From Rickettsiales bacterium (GTDB lineage Bacteria; Pseudomonadota; Alphaproteobacteria; Rickettsiales; Rickettsiaceae): a stretch of DNA of 48,888 nucleotides. This document shows, in pieces, positions 27,739 to 37,130 of this stretch (position 1 is its first letter; every line of letters starts with the position of its first letter). Position numbers and translations under genes: made by a program. Where the stretch lies: assembly GCA_947454145.1 (NCBI GenBank), contig CANGIW010000004.1, positions 1 to 48,888 of the forward strand. The letters run 5' to 3'. Under the pieces are notes generated by a model that saw only the letters and a program-made list of their open reading frames with translations, had not been told where the DNA came from and did not search any database.

Positions 27739-29073
27739 TTAGAAGCTCAAAACAGTACCCATGCTTAAAGCACTACCTGTTTCATCTGAGGCACTAGGTG
27801 TACCATCATTAAACCAAGCATAAGATATTTCAGCAAAAAACTTTAAATTAGGTGCAGCTTTATATTCTCCGCCTACTGCCACAAATTTAAAAGGTATTAT
27901 TTGAGTAATGCTCTTAAATCCAGAGATGCTTATTGCATATTCACCGATACTATAGCCTAAAGAAGCAGCTAAATAAGTAGTATCTTTGTCTTGTAATGCT
28001 TGGGTAGCTGTAGTAAGACCAGGAAAAATAGTTGAATCAGCACTTACACCAAAAGCATTACCTAAATTTGCATAAGATAAAGCTACAGCAATATTTTGGT
28101 AAGTAACTTTAGCACCCAAATTCCAACTAAAGAGATTGTTCACCTTACATTCTTTTAGATCATCCCAAATTACTGGTTTAGGTAAAGAATTAGTAGTAGA
28201 TTGGTATTTTTGAACAGCAGATCCTGATTCAAAAGAAGCACCAACTTGTATTGCCACATCTGGGGTAATTTGATTTTCAAAAACTGCAGCTGCAGAAATC
28301 ACATTAGTAGCAACCAAAGGAATACGGTATTTAGTAGTACTAGTACCTTCTAATTCCTTATAGCCAATTTTTTTTGTAGAAGTTTTTAGCATTCCTGAAT
28401 TCGAACTATCAGGGGTGAAAGAAGCAACCAATTGCAAACGATTCTTTAATAATTTAGGGCTATAAAAAACTATTTTTCTAGAAGGCTCTACAGTAGATCC
28501 TTCGTCCAAAGCGAGGGGTCTTAATGAGGAATCTAATGTAAACAAATAATAAGGACTAAATTTAATGTCCGTTGTTGTTGAGTTTGTTTTTACTTTACCA
28601 CTTATCTCACAAGCTGAAGATCCACCTTTAGCAACAGCAGCACTTAACCCAGTAACAGAATAGCCAGCCATAGCATCATAATCTGCACCAAAAGTAACTT
28701 TCCCCCATTTAGCATTCTCTAAATAAATATGTGAGCCATTAAACTTTGGAGAACCTTTTGGTAGAGTAGTAGTTCTAAAAGTTATTTTAGCTCCATATTT
28801 TAATGTTTCTGTCAAATTTTTTTCAAAAATAGCAGCAATTGCTCCACCTGTTTTAATTGCAAATTTGTCATTAAATCCAGATTTATTTTGAGTATCTCTA
28901 TTGCTTTGCAAAAAACTGTTTGCTTCAACTTCTAATACACCTATCAATTTTATTGGCAATATAGATTCTTGAAATGAGGGCACTGAGTCTATTGGGGATT
29001 TTTTTAGTTTTTCCGCATATATTAAAGATGAGCAACTAATAGCTGTAGCTGCTAGTAAAAGTAATTTATTCAT
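27739..29073 (-). CDS. Outer-membrane porin
   Basis: 444 residues with a signal peptide (MNKLLLLAATAISCSSLIYA, cleavage about residue 20). The mature part is beta-rich with alternating hydrophobic residues, a GGAIAAIFEKNLTETLKYGAKI strand pair (split), the WGKVTFGADYDAMAGYS segment typical of alphaproteobacterial porins near residues 126-142, and a C-terminus ending in Phe (MGTVLSF), the usual beta-barrel assembly signal. It would form a diffusion channel. It is divergent from the gp15-like GTA gene with 269 bp between. Confidence 0.82.
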   Translation of the reverse strand: MNKLLLLAATAISCSSLIYAEKLKKSPIDSVPSFQESILPIKLIGVLEVEANSFLQSNRDTQNKSGFNDKFAIKTGGAIAAIFEKNLTETLKYGAKITFRTTTLPKGSPKFNGSHIYLENAKWGKVTFGADYDAMAGYSVTGLSAAVAKGGSSACEISGKVKTNSTTTDIKFSPYYLFTLDSSLRPLALDEGSTVEPSRKIVFYSPKLLKNRLQLVASFTPDSSNSGMLKTSTKKIGYKELEGTSTTKYRIPLVATNVISAAAVFENQITPDVAIQVGASFESGSAVQKYQSTTNSLPKPVIWDDLKECKVNNLFSWNLGAKVTYQNIAVALSYANLGNAFGVSADSTIFPGLTTATQALQDKDTTYLAASLGYSIGEYAISISGFKSITQIIPFKFVAVGGEYKAAPNLKFFAEISYAWFNDGTPSASDETGSALSMGTVLSF

Positions 29074-29342
29074 AAAGTTCTTTGTTTGTTTAATTATGCA
29101 AGATTAATTGGTATTTTTAGTACAATAGAATTAATAGTTATAAACCAATTCTATGCAAGTCATATAGTACATCTTTTACATTTGCTTATAAAAGCAAAAA
29201 ATCTGTTCTCTGCGATTAAAAATACCTAGCTGTTGCAAAAAAGCAACTACCATAGTAATTTTTCTTAGCTTTTTGCATTAGTGTTAAAACAAAAATGAAT
29301 AATACTAAACATCAAAAGCACAAAAAGAGGTAGGTAAATATA

Positions 29343-31916
29343 ATGTTTGGTAGATTTTTTGGTGAACTTGGTTCCAATTTATTAAAAGAAGTTTTGCAGG
29401 ATAATAAATTTGGTGGTCAATTAGGTAGATTTTTAGGTAATAATTTAGGTAAATTAATAGAAAATCAAATTTTATATTCAGAAGAATCTGATAATTATCA
29501 TAACAATCATTTAATAGAAGAAAAAATTAAATTACAAGATTATGGCAAACCTATAGATTTAATTTTTGGACAATGTTGCCTATTAGGCAATATTATATGG
29601 GCTTTGCCTATTGAGGAAAGAGAAGTAAATATCGCTATTTTGCCTAATTTTAAAGAAGCTAGCAATAGAGTTTTTGCAAATTTTGCAGTAGCTCTTTGCG
29701 AAGGGGTTATAGATGATGTAATTACTATATGGTTTGATAATGAAATGGTAGATTTAAGTAATTTTACTTATAGGGTATATAAAGGTACAGAAACACAAAG
29801 ACCAGATCCCTTAATAGCTTTGCATGAAGGGCATAGTAATACACCGGCATTCAGAGGAATTGCTTATATAGTTTTTGAAAATTTACCTTTGGAAACTTTT
29901 AACAATAAAATTCCTAATTTTTCTTTTGAAGTTAGACGAAAACCCAAAAGGAGTATAAATTCGGATACACGTAATTTAATTAAAAATATTGCTATTATTC
30001 CGGGTTATGGAGAGTTTATACACGATACAATTATACAAAAAAAATACCTTGAGCATAAAGTTTTTGAGGGGGAAGAAAAAATTAATTCAGAAAATAATGA
30101 ACAAATTGCAGATTCTGTTTATTCGCTGAATAAATTGCTAGAATTTGCACCAAATTTAAATTGGGTAAATTTGAATGTAGCTTGGTTTTGTAATAATAGT
30201 GATATTGAAAAAATACAAATTTTACCAGCCGTAGAGGATAATAATGATTCAATTCGCTATAGCGAAGAATGGCGAGTTGGAAATTATAAAAGACAAAATG
30301 CTGCCTTGTTGAGTAAAACTAAAAGTTCTATATGTTATTATGGCTCTACGCCTTCTGATGATAGTATTTTAAGATTTTCAGCTCACCTTAGGCAAAGGGG
30401 CTTAAAAATATTATTTAATCCCATATTACTTATAGATGATATTTGCAAAACTTGGCGAGGAAAAATTTCTGGTAATCCCAAAAATATTAGCAATTTTTTT
30501 CTATCTAATAATGGATATAGAAATTTTATTCTGCATTACGCTCATTTACTAAAAGATAAAATAGACGGATTTATAATAGCTTCAGAATTTGTAGCTTTGA
30601 ATAGTATAAAAAATGGTGATATTTATCCAGCCGTTGAAGAATTAATAAAATTATCTAAAGAAGTAAAAGAAATTTTAGGTCCAAAAATTCTAGTTAGCTA
30701 TTCAGCAGATTGGAGTGAATATAAAAATGCTGAGTGGAGTCAGCTAGAAAAATTATGGGCATCTTCTAGTATAGATTTTATAGGATTAAATTTTAAATTT
30801 CCAAACTGCTATGAGGATATAAATTTTCATTCTAATATCTTGGAAGATAAAATTGATATAAAAGCCAAAGAACTTTATGAAAAATGTTGTTTTGGATCAC
30901 ATAATTACTTAATGCAAAATTACTGGGACTGGAAAAATTTGATGAATTGGTGGAATCAGGACGGAAAAAACTCCTGGCAAGCAAGATTAAAAAATATATG
31001 GTTCACAGAATTTAATTTTGCAGATATAGATAACGGATGTAATAATATAAATTATTTGTATAATAATGTAGATATTTCAACGCAGCAACATCTTTTGCAT
31101 AACACTATAGAGTTATTAGAAGAATTTAGTGGTATAACTAAAATTTTTCTATCCTATTGGGATATAACTTTTTATCCCAGATGTTCTCACACGCCAATTT
31201 GGAAAGATGGAGATTCTTGGGAATGCCCATATTGCTTAGAAAATAAATTATCCGGTGTTGACTTAGCTTCAGCGGTTGCAGAGATATGTGATAAAGGTAA
31301 TATTAAAGTACAAGTTAACAATTTTAGATTAAATAAAGCTCTTCAAGGGCTGGTTTGTAATTATGGCAATTTATATTCTTACTTGGTAAAATTAAGTCAG
31401 GTATATAATTTTAATATATCGGAAAATAACATTTTGACCTTTATAGAAAACAAAGAAGATATTAATGACAATAAAGTTAAATACTATATTGGTAAAAATG
31501 ATTTAGTGAAATTCTTTGGACAAAGTGATTTGAAAATATTGTCTCTAAATGCAGAAGAATTTGAAGGTCAAGTCGTCCTCAAATTTATAGATCGTTCTAA
31601 AAGTTATAAAAACCAAACAATCATAAGTAATGCTGAGTATAATAATTTAGCTGAAAAAAATTTATTAGCGCTGGATACCAATTTAGTGCTATCTAATTTT
31701 GAAGCAAGTATAATAACAAAAAAACTACGAATTTACAAACAAAGCAAACAGTCTGTTATAGAATTCTGTTTGCCTATGAATTATATGCTTATAAAAGCTA
31801 ATGATATAGTAGAAATATACTATAACAAAATTTTTTACGTAACAGTAATAATACACGTGAAATTTATGGATAATGTTATTTGGCTTTTGGCTAGCATTAC
31901 ATCTGAACGCACATAG
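29343..31916 (+). CDS. GTA gp15-like tail/host-contact protein (TIM-barrel-like domain), short form
   Basis: 857 residues. The N-terminus is glycine-rich (FGRFFGELGSNLLKEVL, then GGQLGRFLGNNLGKLIEN), followed by LIFGQCCLLGNIIWALP, a pattern shared with GTA gp15. The middle holds the GTA TIM-barrel-like domain (LNWVNLNVAWFCNN near 265; ILVSYSADWSEYKN near 450; WFTEFNFADIDNG near 558; FLSYWDITFYPRCSHTPIW near 602). The C-terminal part has a phage tail-like fold. RcGTA gp15 is about 1300 residues, so this form lacks the distal C-terminal portion. It stands alone, far from the other tail genes, and its 3' end overlaps the convergent thiolase gene by 20 bases. Confidence 0.9.
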   Translation: MFGRFFGELGSNLLKEVLQDNKFGGQLGRFLGNNLGKLIENQILYSEESDNYHNNHLIEEKIKLQDYGKPIDLIFGQCCLLGNIIWALPIEEREVNIAILPNFKEASNRVFANFAVALCEGVIDDVITIWFDNEMVDLSNFTYRVYKGTETQRPDPLIALHEGHSNTPAFRGIAYIVFENLPLETFNNKIPNFSFEVRRKPKRSINSDTRNLIKNIAIIPGYGEFIHDTIIQKKYLEHKVFEGEEKINSENNEQIADSVYSLNKLLEFAPNLNWVNLNVAWFCNNSDIEKIQILPAVEDNNDSIRYSEEWRVGNYKRQNAALLSKTKSSICYYGSTPSDDSILRFSAHLRQRGLKILFNPILLIDDICKTWRGKISGNPKNISNFFLSNNGYRNFILHYAHLLKDKIDGFIIASEFVALNSIKNGDIYPAVEELIKLSKEVKEILGPKILVSYSADWSEYKNAEWSQLEKLWASSSIDFIGLNFKFPNCYEDINFHSNILEDKIDIKAKELYEKCCFGSHNYLMQNYWDWKNLMNWWNQDGKNSWQARLKNIWFTEFNFADIDNGCNNINYLYNNVDISTQQHLLHNTIELLEEFSGITKIFLSYWDITFYPRCSHTPIWKDGDSWECPYCLENKLSGVDLASAVAEICDKGNIKVQVNNFRLNKALQGLVCNYGNLYSYLVKLSQVYNFNISENNILTFIENKEDINDNKVKYYIGKNDLVKFFGQSDLKILSLNAEEFEGQVVLKFIDRSKSYKNQTIISNAEYNNLAEKNLLALDTNLVLSNFEASIITKKLRIYKQSKQSVIEFCLPMNYMLIKANDIVEIYYNKIFYVTVIIHVKFMDNVIWLLASITSERT

Positions 31917-33063
31917 CAACTCCTTGACCTCCGCCAACGCATAAAGTGGCCAATCCCTTTTTGGCTTTTCTTTGTAACATTTGATGAATCAAAGTAACCA
32001 TTATTCTTGCCCCACTAGCACCAAGAGGATGACCTAGGGCTATAGCTCCTCCGCATATATTTACCTTACTTGTATCCCAACCTAATTCTTTATTAACGCA
32101 TATAGCTTGTGCAGAAAAAGCTTCATTAGCTTCTATTAAATCTAATTCATCAATATTCCAGCCTGCGCGTTTCAAACTCATTTTGGTTGCTGGTATGGGC
32201 CCTGTACCCATAAATTCTGGATCTACTCCAGCTACGGCAAAAGCTTTAATTTCCGCTAAAGGCTTTAAATTATATAATTTGAGAGCATCCTCTGATGCTA
32301 TTAATAAAACAGCTGCTCCATCATTTACACCCGAAGCATTACCAGCAGTAACACTACCTTCTTTCTCGAATACAGGTTTTAGTTTAGTTAACTGATCTAA
32401 AGCTAGATTATGTCTTATATATTCATCTTGTTCAAAAAGACTAACATTTTTAGGTGAGGTTATTTCTATAGGTAATATTTCATTAACAAAAGATCCATTT
32501 TTACTAGCCACTGATGCTTTTGTTTGGGAATTAAGACTAAACAAATCTTGCTCCTGTCTAGAAATATTATATTTTCTTGCGATATTTTCAGCGGTAAAAC
32601 CCATTAATTTGCTGGAAAAAGCATCTGTTAACCCGTCATAACTCATTAAATCTAGCATAGTACCATTTCCGTATTTAAAGCCTTTTCTTAGATACATAGC
32701 ATGAGTAGTTAAGGACATATTTTCATGCCCCCCAGCAAGCACTAAATTATTTCTACCAGAAATTATTGATTCGTATGCGGTAGCAATAGAATTTAAGCCA
32801 GAGCCACAAACATTATTTATGGTAACTGCTGTAGTTGTGTATTCTAACTCTCCTAAAATTGCAGCTTGTCTTGCTGTATTTTGCCCAGTGCCCCCTTGTA
32901 ATACATGACCTAAAATTACTTCATCAACGCTGTTTTTGGGTAAATCTTCAGTTAAGTGTTTTATAAGTTTAGCGCTTAGACGAGGGGCTGTGATATCTGA
33001 AAGGGAACCTAAAAAACTACCAATAGCTGTGCGTTTTGCTTTTACTATATATACTGATCTCAT
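31897..33063 (-). CDS. phaA: Acetyl-CoA acetyltransferase (thiolase)
   Basis: Condenses two acetyl-CoA to acetoacetyl-CoA, or the reverse. The 388-residue product has the acyl-enzyme Cys86 in NNVCGSGLNSI, EANEAFSAQAI (near 312), the catalytic His in ALGHPLGASGARI (near 343), and the second Cys in LCVGGGQGVAM (near 375). It lies 19 bases after the PhaC-like gene, which suggests the polyhydroxyalkanoate pathway (symbol by context; atoB is the alternative). phaB is not in the window. Its 3' end overlaps the gp15-like gene on the other strand. Confidence 0.95.
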   Translation of the reverse strand: MRSVYIVKAKRTAIGSFLGSLSDITAPRLSAKLIKHLTEDLPKNSVDEVILGHVLQGGTGQNTARQAAILGELEYTTTAVTINNVCGSGLNSIATAYESIISGRNNLVLAGGHENMSLTTHAMYLRKGFKYGNGTMLDLMSYDGLTDAFSSKLMGFTAENIARKYNISRQEQDLFSLNSQTKASVASKNGSFVNEILPIEITSPKNVSLFEQDEYIRHNLALDQLTKLKPVFEKEGSVTAGNASGVNDGAAVLLIASEDALKLYNLKPLAEIKAFAVAGVDPEFMGTGPIPATKMSLKRAGWNIDELDLIEANEAFSAQAICVNKELGWDTSKVNICGGAIALGHPLGASGARIMVTLIHQMLQRKAKKGLATLCVGGGQGVAMCVQM

Positions 33064-33082
33064 TTAAACCTCGGGATTAAAA

Positions 33083-34051
33083 TTATTTTAAATTTTTTGT
33101 CCACTTTAATAAAAATTTATTAAATTCTATGTTCTTGCTGCCAATTAAAAATCCTAAATGCCCCGTATCAAAATTATATATTTGCTTAAAAGGAAGTTCC
33201 GTTATCAAAGCTTCAATTGAAGATAACGGTGTGATTTTGTCTTTGGTAGCAAGAACTAAAGTAACAAAACTATATAATAATTTAGGCTTTATAGTATAAT
33301 TATTTATCAACCAAAGGTTATTTTTTGCTATATTTTTCTCAATAAATTTATCTAATAGTTGAAAAAAACTGGCTATAGGTAAATCTTGACCAGAGTTCTG
33401 CCAACGCTCTACTGCAGAAAATTTTTTTTGTTGAAATTCAGTTTTCAATTTAGAATACTGTATATTTTTTTTTAAAATGCAGTCTTGTGAAAAAAGAAAA
33501 AAGAAAATTTGAAAAAATGAATGAGGAACATATTCTAATTGTAATATTATATCAAAGAGCTTATAATGTTTACACCAGATAGCAAATTCTTGAAAATGGG
33601 AAAAATCCCAAGGTGTTGTTATTAATAATAGTTCATTAAGATATCTTTGTTTTAAGATGCAAGCAGCTATTGCCAATGTTCCTCCTATACAATGGCCAAT
33701 CAAATTTATTTTACAACCATGCCATAAAAATAATTTTTCTATTGCTTCGCTAATTTGTAATACATAATCATCAAGAGTAAAATTTCCTTGTTCAATTTGC
33801 TTCCATTCTATAAGATAGAGATTACAATGTGCTAGAATATTTTGTACAATAGTATCGTTATTAGGTAAAAACCAAATTTCTGGAGAATTAAAAATCGAAG
33901 GCACTAAAATTATTAACGGTTTTGTATAATCAAAACTATCAAAATAACTTATTAAGTTATAATATTTATAGTATGTGATATTATGAGATTTTAATAAATA
34001 GTTGTATTTTGAATTGTCGGATTTTAATATTAAAAAATATTGTTGTAACAT
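33083..34051 (-). CDS. phaC: Poly(3-hydroxyalkanoate) synthase-like alpha/beta hydrolase
   Basis: PhaC polymerises hydroxyacyl-CoA. From ATG 34051 the product has 322 residues, an alpha/beta hydrolase fold with the PHA-synthase box GHCIGG (residues 119-124, Cys121 in place of Ser), a Trp-rich strand YLIEWKQIEQG, a catalytic Asp in ATKDKITPLSS and His in FDTGHLGFLIG. It is shorter than class I synthases (about 560-600) and nearer class III in size. The frame is open up to 34165, but the upstream part would run deep into the divergent AsmA-like gene, so I prefer the inner start. It forms an operon with the thiolase. Confidence 0.82.
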   Translation of the reverse strand: MLQQYFLILKSDNSKYNYLLKSHNITYYKYYNLISYFDSFDYTKPLIILVPSIFNSPEIWFLPNNDTIVQNILAHCNLYLIEWKQIEQGNFTLDDYVLQISEAIEKLFLWHGCKINLIGHCIGGTLAIAACILKQRYLNELLLITTPWDFSHFQEFAIWCKHYKLFDIILQLEYVPHSFFQIFFFLFSQDCILKKNIQYSKLKTEFQQKKFSAVERWQNSGQDLPIASFFQLLDKFIEKNIAKNNLWLINNYTIKPKLLYSFVTLVLATKDKITPLSSIEALITELPFKQIYNFDTGHLGFLIGSKNIEFNKFLLKWTKNLK

Positions 34052-34064
34052 TAAGGAATAAAGA

Positions 34065-36611
34065 GTGTTCATTCTAAGAAACATATTAGTATATATAATT
34101 TTTATTATTTGTGGAATAATAGCTATTTTTGTTGTATCAGCTACATTTTTTCCTGATAAATTCAACCAAGCCCTTACTCATATAATCCAGAGTAAGTATT
34201 TTTTACAAGAATATCAAGCCAAGGTTGAGAGTTTAAATCTAGACACAAAAAAACAGGCGGTAAAAATAGGCAAATTAACTTTAGAAAATTTAGAGGGCAA
34301 GATAGTTCTGCAAAATATAGTTGTCAACTATTCTTTGTCTGATATTTTAGCAGGAGTTATACAAGCTAATATCGATATAAAATCTACTGATTTTTTTGGC
34401 AAAATCTCTAAAATAAAAGTTAACAAGCTAAATATTACTGATAAGTTTCTAAACTTAGAAAATCTTAAAATAGATACAAAAATTAACTTTTTCTCTAAAG
34501 AAGCTAAAATTATTGCAGATAATAAAGAATCTATTAGTACTGAAATCTTTGTTTCAAGCAATATTTTTAAAATTAAATATTTAAAATATTTAAAATCTGG
34601 TGCGCTTATTCTAAACACAGCCCTTCAAATCAAAAATGACAATAATGGAAATATAAAATCTTTTTTATCGGCAGGTTCGATAAAAGAATTAGCTAATTTT
34701 GATAGTAGAATTTTAGCCTTTGTTCCGTTAGATAATAATCAGAAAGATGTGTTAGAAGATTTTGCTATTTTTGGTCAAATAGATAATGCAATTTGGGATG
34801 TGGAGCTTGATAAAAATTTTTTTGAAGAGTATAAATTGGAAAATCAAAAAAAAGTTGCCGCCAAAGTAAAATTTCATAATACGTACATTCATTATGATTC
34901 TTACTTTCCTATGGCAGATAAAACCTCCGGTATTTTAACTATGGATTCAAAAAATATTCACGTAGTATTTAATGAAGCAAAAATAAAAGCTACTAAGGTT
35001 CTGGATTGCAATATTATTATAAATCTTAAAGATTTATTCAATTTAAAAATGCTGATTTCTGGCAAAGCTTTGGGGCCAGCTGATAATTGTTTAGCCTTTA
35101 TAGAAGAAAAAGACAAACAAAAACTAGATAAAGACCTAAGAATACAAAATGTTAAAGGCAAAGCCTCTACAGTTTTTAATATTTCTTGTCATTTAGATAA
35201 ACAAAAAACCCCTTCCTTTGATATTAAAACTAAAATATCTGATGCAAGCTTTTTTATTAAAGGCTTTGAATATAAAGATCTAAAAGTAGATTGTTCTATG
35301 AACGACAATCATTTAACTCTTGATTTTATTGGTAAAATTTATCAGCAACAGGTTAAAACAAAATATCAAATAACTATCAATGAAAAATTACCATTCAAAC
35401 ACACAGTAAATTTAAAAGCTTATTTATCTGATGTTGATTTTAAAGAATATCAGTCTTTTAATTTAACAAAGGGCTCAGGTTATGTTGAAGCATTTTTAGA
35501 TTTAGATGAAAAAGATATAAATAATAAATTAGACATTAATGTAAACTTCGATAACGCTGCATTGACTTTTAAAGACGTAGGTTTTGTAAAAACTATTGGT
35601 GACAAATTAACTATAAAATCAAGTGGACTAATTAATGATCCAGAAAAACTTAAATTAAATTTCAAAGTTGTGGGCTCGAATGATTTATATGTAGAAGGTA
35701 GTGTAGAGTTAACAGAAAGCGATAGCGATTTTTATATAAATAAATGTTTTTATTTCAAAAACGATTTTACAGCAAAGATTTTTACAAAAAATGGAGTTAC
35801 ACACACTTATTTAAAAGGTAATGCCTTAGATTTATCAGAACATGTAGAATTAAAAGAATTTTTAACAAAAAAATCTGATGTACCTAGTAATCTAGAAATA
35901 GAGGTAAAAAAAGTTTTTTTGAAATCTAATATAGAGTTAGAAAATTTTGCTTTATATTTAGCTTGCGACGAAACAAAATGTAATACCGGAAGCTTGTTAT
36001 CCTATATAAAAGCTGCTGGTGAAAATATAGATAAGAAAAAAATCTTGACTTTAAAACTTTTGCCAATGGAAAACTATGAAGAATGGACTGTTTATTCTGA
36101 TGATATAGGTCTTTTATTGAAGGGATTAGATTTATATTCTAAACTTATTGGGGGTTTGGGAACTATTACTGTACAAACTAGTCGGAAAAATACAGATTTA
36201 GGTGAAATGTTGTCTTTAATAGATGGAAGTTTTAAAATTAATAGTTTTTTACTTACAGATATGGGTTTATTGACCAAGATAATTTCTGTTTTATCATTCC
36301 CCGGTCTTCTGAATGCTATAACTACTACTTCCGAAGCTCCCTTTACTTACAGCCAAGGCATTTTTAGCTTTAAAGATGATGTATTGAAGTTTACTAGGGC
36401 TTCTGCTGAAGGCAACTATTTTGAGCTTACGGCCCAAGGTGAAATTGATACTGAGAAGAAATTTTTTAAAGTTTCTGGAACTGTTGTACCAGCTTTATTT
36501 GGCGTTAATTTATTGATTCGTAAATTACCTATAATAGGAAAGCTTCTCTCGGGCGGTCATAGAAGAGGTATATTTTTTGCACCATTCTTTTTTACAGAGG
36601 TTTATGAATAA
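34065..36611 (+). CDS. AsmA/YhdP-like membrane-anchored protein
   Basis: 848 residues, starting at GTG 34065 with a good ribosome site (AAGGA at 34053-34057). An N-terminal membrane anchor (residues about 5-28) is followed by a very long periplasmic, beta-rich body with repeated strand pairs, and a C-terminal AsmA-like domain (LLDLYSKLIGGLGTITVQTS region, then GSFKINSFLLTDMGLLTKI and KDDVLKFTRASAEGNYFELTAQGEID). Family members form grooved bridges for lipid transport between the two membranes. It is the first of a three-gene set with the DUF2155 gene (8-base overlap) and pgpA, all envelope-linked. Confidence 0.8.
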   Translation: MFILRNILVYIIFIICGIIAIFVVSATFFPDKFNQALTHIIQSKYFLQEYQAKVESLNLDTKKQAVKIGKLTLENLEGKIVLQNIVVNYSLSDILAGVIQANIDIKSTDFFGKISKIKVNKLNITDKFLNLENLKIDTKINFFSKEAKIIADNKESISTEIFVSSNIFKIKYLKYLKSGALILNTALQIKNDNNGNIKSFLSAGSIKELANFDSRILAFVPLDNNQKDVLEDFAIFGQIDNAIWDVELDKNFFEEYKLENQKKVAAKVKFHNTYIHYDSYFPMADKTSGILTMDSKNIHVVFNEAKIKATKVLDCNIIINLKDLFNLKMLISGKALGPADNCLAFIEEKDKQKLDKDLRIQNVKGKASTVFNISCHLDKQKTPSFDIKTKISDASFFIKGFEYKDLKVDCSMNDNHLTLDFIGKIYQQQVKTKYQITINEKLPFKHTVNLKAYLSDVDFKEYQSFNLTKGSGYVEAFLDLDEKDINNKLDINVNFDNAALTFKDVGFVKTIGDKLTIKSSGLINDPEKLKLNFKVVGSNDLYVEGSVELTESDSDFYINKCFYFKNDFTAKIFTKNGVTHTYLKGNALDLSEHVELKEFLTKKSDVPSNLEIEVKKVFLKSNIELENFALYLACDETKCNTGSLLSYIKAAGENIDKKKILTLKLLPMENYEEWTVYSDDIGLLLKGLDLYSKLIGGLGTITVQTSRKNTDLGEMLSLIDGSFKINSFLLTDMGLLTKIISVLSFPGLLNAITTTSEAPFTYSQGIFSFKDDVLKFTRASAEGNYFELTAQGEIDTEKKFFKVSGTVVPALFGVNLLIRKLPIIGKLLSGGHRRGIFFAPFFFTEVYE

Positions 36612-37092
36612 AATTAATTTTAAAATGTTAAGCAAAATATCATGTCTTCGTTTTATATTTGTTTTTTTGATATCAAGCGATACTATTTTAATAGCTGAAA
36701 ATATTTTTGATTTATTAGATACTGATAATAGTAATGTTGAGAGTTATGACAACAATGTATTAAATAAAAAATTAAATACTTCAGCTGATTTCATATCAAA
36801 AAACTCAGCAGAGATAATAATACTTAATAAAATTACGGCAAAATCAGAAAAAGTTGTATTGAAATTAAAGCAACCAGTTTATGTGGGTAATTTATATATA
36901 AGTTTAGATAATTGTTTTAGTGGATTAACCGAGAATGGCGAAAAAAACGATATTGCATTTTTAACTATAGAGGAAGAAAAAATAGATGAAGACTCTATAA
37001 CTTTATTTCGCAACTGGTTATTTTCTTCCAATATAGCATTGAATAATTTTGATCACCCAGCTTATCAGGTTATTCTGAGTAATTGTATTTAA
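36604..37092 (+). CDS. DUF2155 exported protein
   Basis: 162 residues from ATG 36604, which overlaps the AsmA-like stop by eight bases and has AGAGG just upstream. An N-terminal signal-like hydrophobic stretch lies at about residues 10-30. The C-terminal half (AEIIILNKITAKSEKVVLKL, then VGNLYISLDNCF and LFRNWLFSSNIALNNFDHPAYQVILSNC) is the DUF2155 pattern found across alphaproteobacteria. Two cysteines, one in LDNCF and one near the end, may form a disulfide. Function unknown; periplasmic. Confidence 0.82.
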   Translation: MNKINFKMLSKISCLRFIFVFLISSDTILIAENIFDLLDTDNSNVESYDNNVLNKKLNTSADFISKNSAEIIILNKITAKSEKVVLKLKQPVYVGNLYISLDNCFSGLTENGEKNDIAFLTIEEEKIDEDSITLFRNWLFSSNIALNNFDHPAYQVILSNCI

Positions 37093-37130
37093 AGAGAAAG
37101 TTATTTAACCAATTAAACAATTCTGAATAT

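Noticed and set aside
34052-34165. Longer start for the PhaC-like gene (ATG 34165)
   Set aside because: It would overlap the divergent AsmA-like gene by 101 bases and its extra residues do not resemble the family. The AsmA-like GTG at 34065 has a good ribosome site.
37083-37130. TTG start for pgpA
   Set aside because: It overlaps the DUF2155 gene, has no clear ribosome site, and the added residues are outside the conserved family region. Kept as an alternative only.
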